From NCBI GenBank assembly GCA_041946675.1, contig JBHGAU010000003.1, positions 3,515-67,514 on the forward strand: a stretch of DNA of 64,000 nt. Reading direction: 5' to 3'. This DNA comes from CAWBKV01 sp041946675. GTDB taxonomy: Archaea; Halobacteriota; Methanosarcinia; Methanotrichales; Methanotrichaceae. Under the pieces are notes generated by a model. That model had not been told where the DNA came from. It made no database searches and saw only the letters and a list, made by a program, of their open reading frames with translations. Numbering within the stretch: position 1 is the stretch's first letter; each line of letters begins with the position of its first letter. A program made the translations under genes and the position numbers. This document shows positions 16,877 to 25,923 of this stretch, in pieces.

Positions 16877-17653
16877 ATGACTGATGCTTCATTCTTATCT
16901 TCTCAGGCTAAAAAAACAGATAACTTAGTTAATAGCGACACAGCAATCACACCAGTCCTTGGCTTTAATGTGGTGAAGGAATGCCCGCACGATAGAGCCG
17001 CCTACACTCAAGGTTTGGTCTACGATGAGGGATTATTTTATGAGGGCACTGGCATCTATGGCCAATCGACTCTCCGCCTGGTTGATCCCGATACAGGGAC
17101 TGTATTGAAGAAAATTGAGCTTGGGCCCGGCTACTTCGGAGAAGGGGTAGTTCTTTTTAGAGATAGAGTAATCCAGCTCACCTGGCGGGAGAACGCAGGC
17201 TTTGTGTACGATAAAGATAGTCTGGACTGGATAGCCAATTTCTATTATCCAACCGAGGGCTGGGGAATCACCACTGACAGATCTCGCCTGATAATGAGCG
17301 ATGGGACCTCCAGCCTTTACTTTCTGGATCCGGAAAGCTTTGAGAGGACTGGGTCCATCGCTGTTTCTGATCAGGGATCGCCTGTCAGCAGATTGAATGA
17401 ACTGGAGTACATCAAAGGCGAGATTTATGCCAACGTTTGGCCGACTGACAGAATAGCCATCATTTCGCCGCGAACTGGCCAAGTCAGAGCATGGGTAGAT
17501 CTGAAGGGATTATTACCAAACCCATATTGGCTGCAGGGTGCAGAGGTGCTAAATGGAATAGCCTACGATGATGAGGCAGAAAGGCTCTTTGTGACCGGAA
17601 AGCTATGGCCCAAGATCTTTGAAATCAGGCTGGCAGAAAAAGCAAAGAGCTAA
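16877..17653 (+). CDS. Glutaminyl-peptide cyclotransferase (plant-type glutamine cyclotransferase)
   Basis: This 258-residue protein matches the glutamine cyclotransferase family, a five-bladed beta-propeller that converts glutamine, free or at a peptide N-terminus, to pyroglutamate. Recognisable blades are AYTQGLVYDEGLFYEGTG, STLRLVDPDTG, YFGEGVVLFRDRVIQLTWRE, GWGITTDRSRLIMSDGTSSL, LNELEYIKGEIYANVWPTD and NGIAYDDEAERLFVTGKLWP. The N-terminus has no clear signal peptide, although the family is often secreted. It sits 28 bases after an SBP gene and before an SBP remnant, so it may be co-transcribed with a metal/peptide binding protein; a role in capping a small peptide is possible but inferred. 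Confidence 0.85.
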   Translation: MTDASFLSSQAKKTDNLVNSDTAITPVLGFNVVKECPHDRAAYTQGLVYDEGLFYEGTGIYGQSTLRLVDPDTGTVLKKIELGPGYFGEGVVLFRDRVIQLTWRENAGFVYDKDSLDWIANFYYPTEGWGITTDRSRLIMSDGTSSLYFLDPESFERTGSIAVSDQGSPVSRLNELEYIKGEIYANVWPTDRIAIISPRTGQVRAWVDLKGLLPNPYWLQGAEVLNGIAYDDEAERLFVTGKLWPKIFEIRLAEKAKS

Positions 17654-17671
17654 TGACCTGGAGATCAAAAT

Positions 17672-17794
17672 ATGCAAGCTAAACCCATAAGGACGGACAG
17701 GTGGTTAGGATGGACGTCCATGAACCGCTATAGATTGGTGAACTACCGGTCCTGGTTCAGCCTAAAGCTGGTGAGCAAATGGAGATCTCGTTGA
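17672..17794 (+). pseudogene. Remnant of the C-terminus of a family-5 SBP
   Basis: Forty codons read as IRTDRWLGWTSMNRY, then RSWFSLKLVSK, which matches the conserved SBP end (IYPVRTDRWTGWVPMNGYG...SWFSLKPLSK at 22027). The rest of the gene is absent. It shows that another SBP copy once lay here and was deleted, leaving its last 35 or so codons. Confidence 0.75.
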
Positions 17795-18075
17795 AGGGCA
17801 AATGGTGTGTGTGCTGAATCAAACTGGGCAACAAATGATATGTCCTTTACAACAGGCTTCACATACATTATCCACTAACCTCCTTTTCTTGGGTATTTGT
17901 AATGCGCCCCTCCTTGGCGCATTAAATTCCAATACATTATTTCCAATCAGTATTACTAATATTTATTTCCACTCTCTTTTCTTAATACGATAATGATAAC
18001 ATTTATTACTAAATACATGATGATGTCTCTTAGCGTCCTACTAGTTTCTTTAAGGACATCTTCGGAGGGATAAAT
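17795..18075. other. Intergenic region with hairpin and promoter element
   Basis: No gene is seen. AATGCGCC (17901-17908) and GGCGCATT (17916-17923) form an 8-bp hairpin with a 7-base loop, without a following T-run. The promoter element is at 17983-18009. Confidence 0.4.
17983..18009 (+). promoter_or_regulatory. Shared promoter element before the SBP at 18076
   Basis: TAATAC (17983-17988), 15 bases, TATTAC (18004-18009) inside AACATTTATTACTAAATAC. As a dyad it reads TTAATA-N16-TATTAC. The right box ends 66 bases before the ATG. Confidence 0.55.
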
Positions 18076-19608
18076 ATGTCAAAACCTCATGCAAAAGGGC
18101 TGCTCACTAGCATCTCACTGACGGTGATGCTTTTCTTAGTGTGCAGCATTGCTTTGGCTGAAAATAAGGAAATTACTCTCAAAGCAGGAATGACCAAATC
18201 AGAGTTCACATTGATGAATCCAATGGTATCTCCTTGGTACAACCCAGCAAACGAATTTTATGGCACAACCCACGTAGGTCTTGCTACATTCAGTACCAAT
18301 CTGACGCCGCTTCCATGTCTTGCAAGAAAGTGGACGGTATCGCCCGACGGCAAGTCCATCAAATTCACTATGGTGAAGAATGCAAAGTGGGAGGACGGCG
18401 CTCCGGTGACGTCCGACGATGTAAAATTCACTTATGAGTATTGGAGAGATAAAGAATTATATCGCGAAGGAGGAACACTTAAATTATATCTGGATAATGT
18501 TGAGGTTCTGGATAACTATTCGGGCGTCGTGCATCTGAAAGAGCCTTATGCATACTATTTTGTCAGAGCGCTTTTCCCGACAGTCTATATAATTCCCAAG
18601 CATATTTGGGAAAAAGTGGATGACCCGACAAAGTATAATGGCAAAGATGCCATGATCGGATGCGGGCCATTCATCTTTGAGAGCTATGATAAGGATGCAG
18701 ACACAGCCACCTTAAAAGCGAATGAAAACTACTTCGAGGGCAAACCGTCTGTGGATAAGATCGTATGGAGACATTTCCGTGATGTCGATTCCATGCTCCT
18801 GTCGCTGAAGAAGGGAGAGATCGATGTTCTGTTTGAGTACAAGACCCCCACGGGCATCAAGGCAGAGTCTCTTGAGAGCGAAAAAGGCGTCAAAGTGGAT
18901 GAAGGCTCAAATATAAATCTTCGATATTTGATATTCGGTTACAAAAAGTATCCCATGAACATGACCAAGTTTAGAGAGGCAGTATCTTATGCCATAGATT
19001 ATCAATCTCTGGTCGACTCCGTAGCAGGAGGCTATGGAGTGGTGCCAAGAAAGGGCCTCATTCCCTCGGCATCCCCAGACTATAAATCTGGACTGCCGCT
19101 GTGTGAATACAATATCACCAAAGCCAATCTCATCCTGGATTCCTTGAACTTTAAAGATACCGATGGAAACGGAATTCGAAACTTTGGCAATGGATCTGAT
19201 TTGAAGGTACAGCTGCTCACCAGCCCCACAGATTCCGACGGCAAGAGGATAGTTGAGCTGCTAAGCCACACCTTGAAGAAAGCAGGAATTGACGCCGAGC
19301 CACTTATACCGGATGCCACACAAGCAAATAAAATTGTCTATACAGATCGATCCTATGACCTCAGAGTTGTTTCTCAGGACCCGTACATGAGTTCTTTATC
19401 TTTGGGCACTGTGGACGTTGTATCGGAACAGTATGGAACATGCGATGATCCAGAGTACATAAAGCTGTACAGAAACATGATGGCTGCAAAAGATGATTCC
19501 GAGCTGAAACCGGCAGCTTATGCTCTGCAGGACTATTATGCCAAAGAGATGCCTGCGATACCTCTTTACTGGTATCGATCTATCTATCTATCCCTATCGC
19601 AGCGATAG
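18076..19608 (+). CDS. Family-5 solute-binding protein, frameshifted near the C-terminus
   Basis: This is a paralogue of the SBP at 15226 with signal peptide (GLLTSISLTVMLFLVCSIALA), WEDGAPVTSDDVKFTYEYW, MIGCGPFIFESYD and FREAVSYAIDYQSLV. The frame ends early after WYRSIYLSLSQR. The expected ending (PYRSDRFVGWIPVDGYG...KSWFSIKPMGE, stop at 19690) is present in another frame immediately after. The break falls in a TCTA tetranucleotide tract at about 19579-19592; removing one 4-base unit restores the family ending. So the reference copy makes a protein lacking about 30 conserved C-terminal residues. It may be a mutation, sequencing error or slipped-strand on/off switch. Confidence 0.8.
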   Translation: MSKPHAKGLLTSISLTVMLFLVCSIALAENKEITLKAGMTKSEFTLMNPMVSPWYNPANEFYGTTHVGLATFSTNLTPLPCLARKWTVSPDGKSIKFTMVKNAKWEDGAPVTSDDVKFTYEYWRDKELYREGGTLKLYLDNVEVLDNYSGVVHLKEPYAYYFVRALFPTVYIIPKHIWEKVDDPTKYNGKDAMIGCGPFIFESYDKDADTATLKANENYFEGKPSVDKIVWRHFRDVDSMLLSLKKGEIDVLFEYKTPTGIKAESLESEKGVKVDEGSNINLRYLIFGYKKYPMNMTKFREAVSYAIDYQSLVDSVAGGYGVVPRKGLIPSASPDYKSGLPLCEYNITKANLILDSLNFKDTDGNGIRNFGNGSDLKVQLLTSPTDSDGKRIVELLSHTLKKAGIDAEPLIPDATQANKIVYTDRSYDLRVVSQDPYMSSLSLGTVDVVSEQYGTCDDPEYIKLYRNMMAAKDDSELKPAAYALQDYYAKEMPAIPLYWYRSIYLSLSQR

Positions 19609-19747
19609 GTTTGTTGGATGGATCCCGGTGGACGGCTATGGGCTGACCAGTCATAAATCCTGGTTCAGCATAAAGCCGATGGGCGAGTAATGCAGTTTAC
19701 CGCCTGTATTTTTCTTTTTCGCAACTGTATCAAAGGAGACCCTTGTT

Positions 19748-20560
19748 ATGATTGATTGGAATCACATCTGGAAAGATGCATTCATTGCATCGCGACTCAC
19801 AAATGATAACTACTACAACAATGAAGAGAGAGCAAAAAGCTACGATGCGTCAGAAAATATTTGGATCGACGGAAAGAAAAGAGCTGTCGACCTCAATCCA
19901 GATCCTACCTGGTCGGTTCTGGACATAGGATCGGGTCCAGGAATTCTGACGATTCCACTGGCCAGGCAGGTTAGAATGGTCACAGCAGTTGAGCCATCTC
20001 TGCCCATGATAAGCCACATGAAGTGGCATCTTGATGAGGAGAATCTCACCAATGTGAAGATCATCAACTCCCGCTGGGAGGATCTCTCAGCCGAAGAGGC
20101 GAAAGCTCACGATTTAGTTATCGCATCATATTCATTGAACTTCGAGGACTTGAAAGAAGCTCTGCTCAAGATGAATCGGCTGGCGAAGAAAAGGGTAATC
20201 CTTTATTGGTTTGCCGGAACTACAAATTGGGAGCAAATTAGGATGGATCTATTTCCTGAGATCTATGGTCGCGAGTCAATCGTCTCTCCAAAATGCAATG
20301 TTATTTACAATTTTCTCTATGATCAGGGGCTTTACGCAGATATCGAAGTTCTGAAGGGAACCTCCTTTTCTAGAGAGTACTCAGAATATGGGAATGCCTT
20401 ATTCTATCTCAAGAGCACCCTCAACCATTTCGATGAAACTCATGATGAATTGCTTCACAAGTACATCGAAGATCACTGGCGAAGGAGTGATGGCAGCCTG
20501 TTCATAGATGATAAAACTACATACGTGATGCTCTCCTGGCGGCCAGAGAACATTGATTGA
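19748..20560 (+). CDS. Class I SAM-dependent methyltransferase
   Basis: The protein has 270 residues and an ATG behind AAGGAGA. Motif I is VLDIGSGPGILTIPLARQ (about residues 58-75), followed by VTAVEPSLPM. The N-terminus W.HIWKDAF and the overall plan match the methyltransferases at 3772 and 27977. It follows the frameshifted SBP by 57 bases (counting the restored end at 19690). No permease is adjacent. Substrate is unknown. A hairpin downstream (20611-20632) separates it from the convergent BtuF-like gene. Confidence 0.78.
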   Translation: MIDWNHIWKDAFIASRLTNDNYYNNEERAKSYDASENIWIDGKKRAVDLNPDPTWSVLDIGSGPGILTIPLARQVRMVTAVEPSLPMISHMKWHLDEENLTNVKIINSRWEDLSAEEAKAHDLVIASYSLNFEDLKEALLKMNRLAKKRVILYWFAGTTNWEQIRMDLFPEIYGRESIVSPKCNVIYNFLYDQGLYADIEVLKGTSFSREYSEYGNALFYLKSTLNHFDETHDELLHKYIEDHWRRSDGSLFIDDKTTYVMLSWRPENID

Positions 20561-20610
20561 GAAACGAGGCACGAGCAGTGAATCATGTGATGTCGCCGTT
20601 GAATAAAATG

Positions 20611-20632
20611 GGGAAGCATGAGCAAGCTTCCC
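20611..20632. terminator. Hairpin between convergent genes
   Basis: GGGAAGC (20611-20617) pairs with GCTTCCC (20626-20632) around an 8-base loop. It lies between convergent genes ending at 20560 and 20651, so it could end both transcripts. No strong T-run follows on either strand. Confidence 0.4.
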
Positions 20633-20650
20633 TTCAACAATAAGATCGTT

Positions 20651-21736
20651 TCACTTCATCTGCGGATAAACGAATATCCTGTCCTTTAAATTCGCCAGGC
20701 CCATGAACTGCAAGTATTCACTGTAAACCTCTTCCGGGTTCAGGTTGATTTCTGGATGTATGATCTCTGCCAGACGCTGGAGGCCGGCAACATTGTCCAG
20801 GCCAAAGAGGCTTTGGGCAGATACGATGTAGACTTGATTGTTCTTGATCGCCGATATATTCTGGGCCCCTGGACGGCTCAAGATGCTATTCCTGATCTGC
20901 TCCAGGTTCTTTGTATCATTGGATGATTCCATGCCCCATCCCGGCAGGCCGTCGGATGATTCGAGATAATCGGTCTTGATGATGACGTCGGGATTTTGAG
21001 AGACGACCCACTCCCAATCCACCTTCGGATAAGCATCGTTTTTCTCCATGACATTATCGCCACCAGCCTTTTCCAGGAGCATTCCGGTGCCGGAACTGTT
21101 TCCGAATGTGGTGATGTCACCAAGTCCTCTAGAGCTGCTCTCGATATAAACTCTGGGTCGATTCAGACCTGCTATAGCAGCCTCAACCTCTGCCACATGC
21201 CGGCCATGCCAGTTTAGGACAGTCTCTGCTCTATCCTCTCTGCCCAGAATAGATCCGCGCAGTGTCATCTCCCTGCTGAGGTTCTCCTCCTTGTAAAAGT
21301 CGAGGCCCAAGGCTGGAATCCCTCCTATAGATTTGAGGCTATTAGCGACTGCCTGAACACCGTAGGGCAATCCTGGATAGACGTATCCCAGGACGATGAT
21401 GTTGGACAGGCTGCCGTTGTGAGCTATCTTTCCAATCATCTCATAATCTATATCCGTCCAAGTGCCGACAGACGGTCGATCCTTGAGTCTCTGGAACTCG
21501 TAGCTGTCCGTTATTCCACTCACTAAGCCCACGATCATATCCGAGGCCCCAAGAATGGATACCGCCTCTGCAGCATCGGTATCTAACACAATCACCCGCT
21601 CCACGGGCTCGGTTAGATTTACTTCCCTTCCAGCCGAGTCCATCACGTTCATCGGAAACTTGGATTCTCCTGCAGCTATACCCATCGCTAGGGCGAATAG
21701 CAGTGACAGAAGCACTACAATTGACAGTTTATTCAT
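20651..21736 (-). CDS. BtuF/FecB-like substrate-binding protein
   Basis: This cluster A-II binding protein has 361 residues. The signal peptide (LSIVVLLSLLFALAMGIAAG) is followed by MDSAGREVNLTEPVERVIVLDTDAAEAVSILGASDMIVG, the typical opening of the family. The hinge region AVANSLKSIGGIPALGLDFYK and VVSQNPDVIIKTD are visible, and the end is LAEIIHPEINLNPEEVYSEYL. It probably binds a corrinoid, siderophore-like or other chelated metal. It is monocistronic, with the nearest BtuCD genes on the other strand at 25924-27801. Confidence 0.82.
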   Translation of the reverse strand: MNKLSIVVLLSLLFALAMGIAAGESKFPMNVMDSAGREVNLTEPVERVIVLDTDAAEAVSILGASDMIVGLVSGITDSYEFQRLKDRPSVGTWTDIDYEMIGKIAHNGSLSNIIVLGYVYPGLPYGVQAVANSLKSIGGIPALGLDFYKEENLSREMTLRGSILGREDRAETVLNWHGRHVAEVEAAIAGLNRPRVYIESSSRGLGDITTFGNSSGTGMLLEKAGGDNVMEKNDAYPKVDWEWVVSQNPDVIIKTDYLESSDGLPGWGMESSNDTKNLEQIRNSILSRPGAQNISAIKNNQVYIVSAQSLFGLDNVAGLQRLAEIIHPEINLNPEEVYSEYLQFMGLANLKDRIFVYPQMK

Positions 21737-21943
21737 ATTCGCATCATCCCAAATTAATTGAGTATTTTATATCAACTATTTAACACTTCTTCATACTTAT
21801 ATCTTTGGGAGGGCTACTGGATTTTACCTTTTAATATCCCTTGCTGGATTGATAGAAAATTGGACAGTTATGCAGAATTAGCCGGGTTGGGATAACTGAG
21901 ATAGTATAAATTATGATCTTAAACAAAAAATAGTGCTATTTAT

Positions 21944-21970
21944 TATTACGATATCCAAAAATATTATTAC
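21944..21970 (+). promoter_or_regulatory. Shared promoter element, perfect direct-repeat form
   Basis: TATTAC occurs at 21944-21949 and again at 21965-21970, hexamer starts exactly 21 bases apart. The right copy lies in ATATTATTACTATG, 57 bases before the TTG start of the SBP at 22027. This copy shows most clearly that the two halves can be in the same orientation. Confidence 0.55.
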
Positions 21971-22026
21971 TATGAACTCCAATCATAGTTCAGAGGTAGA
22001 TAATTGGAAAATAGGAGGAAACGATA

Positions 22027-23637
22027 TTGAATCGAATCGGAATGAAAAGTCTGCTTGCTTGCTGCTTTGCGCTCTTGATACTGCCGATGGCTGCAGGCGC
22101 TGCAGATAACGAAAGTGTGTTGCGGCTGGGACTCCAGAGCAGCACGTTCACACTGATGAATCCCTTCGTTCAGCCTTGGACTAACGGCGGAGTATTCGGC
22201 TTGACCCATGTGCCGCTTGCAGTCTTTAATCCCGACCTCAGCCCTGGTCCCTGTCTTGCCAAGAGTTGGGATATCTCATCTGATGGGAAGTCAATCACAT
22301 TTCATCTGGCGAACAATGCATCGTGGCACGATGGAAAACCCGTGACGGCTGAAGATGTGGCATTCTCTTTCGAATACTGGAAGAAAGCAGGCAAAACGGA
22401 TGCACGAAGCCTGTGGCTGAACGCCTCTCTAGATCATGCAAAGGTCGTTGATAAAGATGCAGTGGAGGTTACCTTCAAGGAGCCTTTGGCTGTGGCAACT
22501 CTAGCCGCCCAGATACCAATAATATTCATTGTTCCCAAGCACATCTGGGGGAATGTAGAATCTCCTGACAAGTATGCGGGAAACGACGCCATGATCGGAT
22601 GCGGGCCTTTTGTCTTCGAGAGCTATGATAAGGATGCTCAGGTCGTCTACCTCAAGGCGAACGATAAGTACTTCGCAGGCAAACCTTCCGTTGACAAGAT
22701 CGAGTGGCGCTACGATCGATCCCTTGATTCAGCCCTCCTGGCTCTGAAGAAGGGAGATATCGACGGGATGATGGAATACTACCAGCCGGTTCCGGGAGTT
22801 TATGCAGCCGATCTGATCAAAGCCAAAGGAATCGACCTGGACATAGTTCCAGATGTTGGGGTTCCCGAGCATCTCATCTTCGGATTCAGAGCTTATCCCT
22901 CAAATGTGACTGAGTTTCGCCAGACAGTGTCATATGCCATCGATTACGATGAGATCGTGAGCATGATAGCTGCAGGCTACGGACAGGTGCCAGGGAAAGG
23001 CTATAATTCTCCTGCTCTGCCGGGCTACGACAGCTCCATACCGAAGCTCGAATACAATTTGGATAAAGCCAAGGAGCTGCTGAACAGCTCAGGATTTATC
23101 GACAGGGATGGAGACGGGCTGCGGGAGGCCCAGGACGGAAGCAAGATGAGACTGGCTCTGGCTTCAAGCCCCAAGCCGCAGCTCATCAGAACGGCGGAAG
23201 TCATTTCCAGACAGCTTCGGAAGGCGGGCCTGGATGTCTATGTGCCATCGCTCACCAATGATGAATTCAGAAAGATTCTATACACGGACAAAAACTACAC
23301 CATGGCCATCTCTCAGTCCACGCCCTTTGGAAATCTGGGGGCAGATTCGGCATCAAGCTACTTCGTTGACCTGCCGGGAATGTATGGAACGAGCAAGGAC
23401 CCGGAGATCCTCAAGCTTGAGACCGCTTCCATTCACTCCAAGAACATGGATGAGCTGACCAAGAATAGAAAGGCGATTCAGACATATGTGGCGAAAGAGC
23501 AGCCCATGATTGCCTTGATCTGGGGAGATGCCATCTATCCCGTACGTACAGATCGTTGGACGGGCTGGGTCCCCATGAACGGCTATGGACCGGCAACCTA
23601 CTGGTCCTGGTTCAGCCTGAAGCCGCTAAGCAAATAG
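22027..23637 (+). CDS. Family-5 solute-binding protein
   Basis: This SBP_bac_5 protein has 536 residues and a TTG start 9 bases after AGGAGG. The signal peptide is MKSLLACCFALLILPMAAGA. Family segments include ISSDGKSITFHLANNASWHDG, VTAEDVAFSFEYW, VPKHIWGNV, MIGCGPFVFESYDKD, FRQTVSYAIDYDEIV and the ending YPVRTDRWTGWVPMNGYG. It is closest to the proteins at 15226 and 18076. It stands alone behind its own regulated promoter. Confidence 0.88.
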   Translation: MNRIGMKSLLACCFALLILPMAAGAADNESVLRLGLQSSTFTLMNPFVQPWTNGGVFGLTHVPLAVFNPDLSPGPCLAKSWDISSDGKSITFHLANNASWHDGKPVTAEDVAFSFEYWKKAGKTDARSLWLNASLDHAKVVDKDAVEVTFKEPLAVATLAAQIPIIFIVPKHIWGNVESPDKYAGNDAMIGCGPFVFESYDKDAQVVYLKANDKYFAGKPSVDKIEWRYDRSLDSALLALKKGDIDGMMEYYQPVPGVYAADLIKAKGIDLDIVPDVGVPEHLIFGFRAYPSNVTEFRQTVSYAIDYDEIVSMIAAGYGQVPGKGYNSPALPGYDSSIPKLEYNLDKAKELLNSSGFIDRDGDGLREAQDGSKMRLALASSPKPQLIRTAEVISRQLRKAGLDVYVPSLTNDEFRKILYTDKNYTMAISQSTPFGNLGADSASSYFVDLPGMYGTSKDPEILKLETASIHSKNMDELTKNRKAIQTYVAKEQPMIALIWGDAIYPVRTDRWTGWVPMNGYGPATYWSWFSLKPLSK

Positions 23638-23787
23638 CGGCAAAGCTTGCTCTGCTTCATCTCTTTTTTATTGATATGCATGTTCTGCTCAGAAATAGGA
23701 AGTCCGGATTTCAGAGGTTTGACCTGACGTAAAGAATATCATTTATTATCATAATTTAGCTGTTCTATTAGATATTATTTTATTAAT

Positions 23788-23814
23788 TGTTACGAGACTA
23801 GAAAGAGTTATTAC
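23788..23814 (+). promoter_or_regulatory. Shared promoter element before a truncated SBP
   Basis: TGTTAC (23788-23793), 15 bases, TATTAC (23809-23814). It sits immediately before the surviving SBP fragment, so the promoter remained while the 5' part of the gene was lost. Confidence 0.5.
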
Positions 23815-23820
23815 TCCAAA

Positions 23821-24570
23821 CATTATAGAAAATACCCCCTGAATGTAACCGACTTCAGAAAAGCAGTCTCTTATGCTATAGATTACCAGTCCCTCGTGAA
23901 TGCTGCAGAGACTGGTTATGGCGAAGTCCCCGGAGAGGGTCTTATCCCATCATCCGTCGCAGAATATAATCCGGATATTCCCAAGCTTGAGTATAATATC
24001 TCCAAAACCAAGGAGATTCTCGATTCGTTGAAGTTCGTCGATACCGATGGAAACGGGATAAGAAATCTTCCAGGTGGAAAAGATCTCAGGATTGAGCTGT
24101 TCGCCTGGCCGACTGAGCCTAAGGATGAGAGAATTGTCGAGATGATATGCTACGGTCTCAAGAAGATCGGAATCGATGCCGAGCCGCTCATAACCGAGGA
24201 CGCCCTCGCACAGAAGATCGTCTATGACAACAGGAGCTTCGACATGAGGGTGGAGAGCCACAATCCTTACATAATGGCGCTGTCCCTGGGGCTCATAGAT
24301 TTGGTGCCGGTCCAGTATGGCACCTGGGATGATCCGTCGCTTATAGAGCTGTACAACCGCACTATGTCCGCGAAGAGCCAAAAGGAGTTTAAGAGCGCTG
24401 CCTTTGATCTTCAGGACTATTATGCCAAGGAGATGCCCGCTATCGCCTTGATCTGGCAGAAGTCCATCTATCCATACAGGAGCGACAGGTTTGAGGGATG
24501 GGTTCCTTTGCAGGGTTATGGGCTTACCAGCTATAAGTCCTGGTTCAGTGTAAAGACTGTGGGGAAATGA
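23821..24570 (+). pseudogene. SBP gene lacking its N-terminal half
   Basis: The reading frame opens abruptly with RKYPLNVTDFRKAVSYAIDYQSLV, the sequence found near residue 290 of the intact paralogue at 15226, and continues to the normal end YGLTSYKSWFSVKTVGK. The signal peptide and first half are missing. The promoter element ends only 6 bases upstream, so a deletion seems to have fused the promoter region to mid-gene. A GTG at 23896 could start a 224-residue cytoplasmic fragment, but this would be unlikely to function. Confidence 0.8.
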
Positions 24571-24686
24571 ATAATTCATCCCTATTTTTTGGTTTTTTGA
24601 ATGAAAAGCAAATCTTTTATATTAGATTAGATCTTAATGCTACATAGTGTTATCTAAAGACAAAAAAATAAGAATTAGTAGGAATT

Positions 24687-25859
24687 ATGAAAGCAAATAT
24701 CAGAAAAAATGCGGTGCACATCAGTGCACTACTGTTGCTGACCTCGATCCTATGCCTGGGATTAACACCAGCAATGTGTGCCGAAAAGACGATTACCGAT
24801 ATGGATAGTCGGACGGTGACAGTCTCTGAGCCGTTGGATAGGGTGGTGACTGCTGGATATGCCACTTCTCCGTGTATAATGGCCGTCTTTGGTCTGGGAG
24901 ATAAGATTATCGGCACAGGGGGCGCCTCAGTCACCAGCAATTCAGTAACTGGCCCTGGAAATGAGACTACAGCCACTTTTCTCATTCCGGGCCTGAAAAA
25001 TAAAACCGACCTTGGCCGCGGCCCCAATCTCAATGTAGAGGCGGCTGTTGCTCTCAATCCTGATCTGATCATCCTGGAGAAGGACTGCGCAGGTCAGGGA
25101 GGCTCTACCTTGGGCTACAACAAGCTCATAGATCAGTTGCAGCTCTTCAACAAGAGCTTTCCTCTGGTAATAATAAAGAATGCCGCCTGCAACAGCCCGC
25201 CGTCTCCCGATACGATCTATTCCCAGATTGAACTTCTGGGAAAGATCTTCGATAGGCAGGAGAAAGCTAGGAAATTGACAGATATTCTCAAGGATGAAGT
25301 GAATCTGGTGAGTCAAAGGACGGCAGGGATAGCTGAGGATAAAAAGCCAAAAGTCCTGGTGACAGCTCTCAGCGGGAGCGCCGACATCGCAAAAGGCAAG
25401 ATTGCAACTGTTCTGCCCGATTACGACTGCGCTACACTTTATCCCAATATTACCGGAATAAAGAATGCCTACATAGGAGATGCAAGGGCTGTGATGTCTG
25501 CGGAGCAGCTCATCGCATTGGATCCTGATGTGATAATCCTTGTTCGAGGAGCAAGATGGAAACCATCCGACCTTTATGAGAATAATGATTACAAAGCTCT
25601 TCAGAGCATCAAAGCCATCAAGAACAAGCGCGTCTACTCTACAGGCCATATGGAGTATACTAGGAACTTGGCAGGTCTTGAGTTCCCGATAGAGATGCTC
25701 ATCGAATCTAAAGCCGCATATCCTGAAAAGTTCAGCGATGTTAATGTGGGTGAGCAGCTCGCCAAGCACTACAAAGCAGTCTACGGCCTGAACGATGAGC
25801 AGGTGAAAAGGCTCAAAGAGGAGATGGAGTTGGACTGGATGGACAAGGAAGGATTCTAG
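24687..25859 (+). CDS. BtuF/FecB-like substrate-binding protein
   Basis: This 390-residue binding protein opens a BtuF-C-D-type operon. The signal peptide (HISALLLLTSILCLGLTPAMCA) is followed by ITDMDSRTVTVSEPLDRVVTAG, the start of the cluster A-II core. VEAAVALNPDLIILEKDC, LLGKIFDRQEKARKLTDIL and LIALDPDVIILVRGARW are typical hinge and ligand-site segments. The C-terminus ends in a charged helix. The likely substrate is a metal complex (cobalamin, haem-like or chelator-bound metal). Upstream sequence has TGCTAC and TGTTAT boxes but not the exact 21-base arrangement. Confidence 0.85.
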   Translation: MKANIRKNAVHISALLLLTSILCLGLTPAMCAEKTITDMDSRTVTVSEPLDRVVTAGYATSPCIMAVFGLGDKIIGTGGASVTSNSVTGPGNETTATFLIPGLKNKTDLGRGPNLNVEAAVALNPDLIILEKDCAGQGGSTLGYNKLIDQLQLFNKSFPLVIIKNAACNSPPSPDTIYSQIELLGKIFDRQEKARKLTDILKDEVNLVSQRTAGIAEDKKPKVLVTALSGSADIAKGKIATVLPDYDCATLYPNITGIKNAYIGDARAVMSAEQLIALDPDVIILVRGARWKPSDLYENNDYKALQSIKAIKNKRVYSTGHMEYTRNLAGLEFPIEMLIESKAAYPEKFSDVNVGEQLAKHYKAVYGLNDEQVKRLKEEMELDWMDKEGF

Positions 25860-25923
25860 TTTTTTAAGATACATCCATGAAGCCAATAATGTCTCTTTCC
25901 AACCCAAGCAAAACGGAGCTTAA

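Noticed and set aside
24638..24660. TGCTAC and TGTTAT boxes before the BtuF-like gene at 24687 as a regulon site.
   Set aside because: The two hexamers are 10 bases apart rather than 21 and the right one does not lie in a TTTATTAC box.
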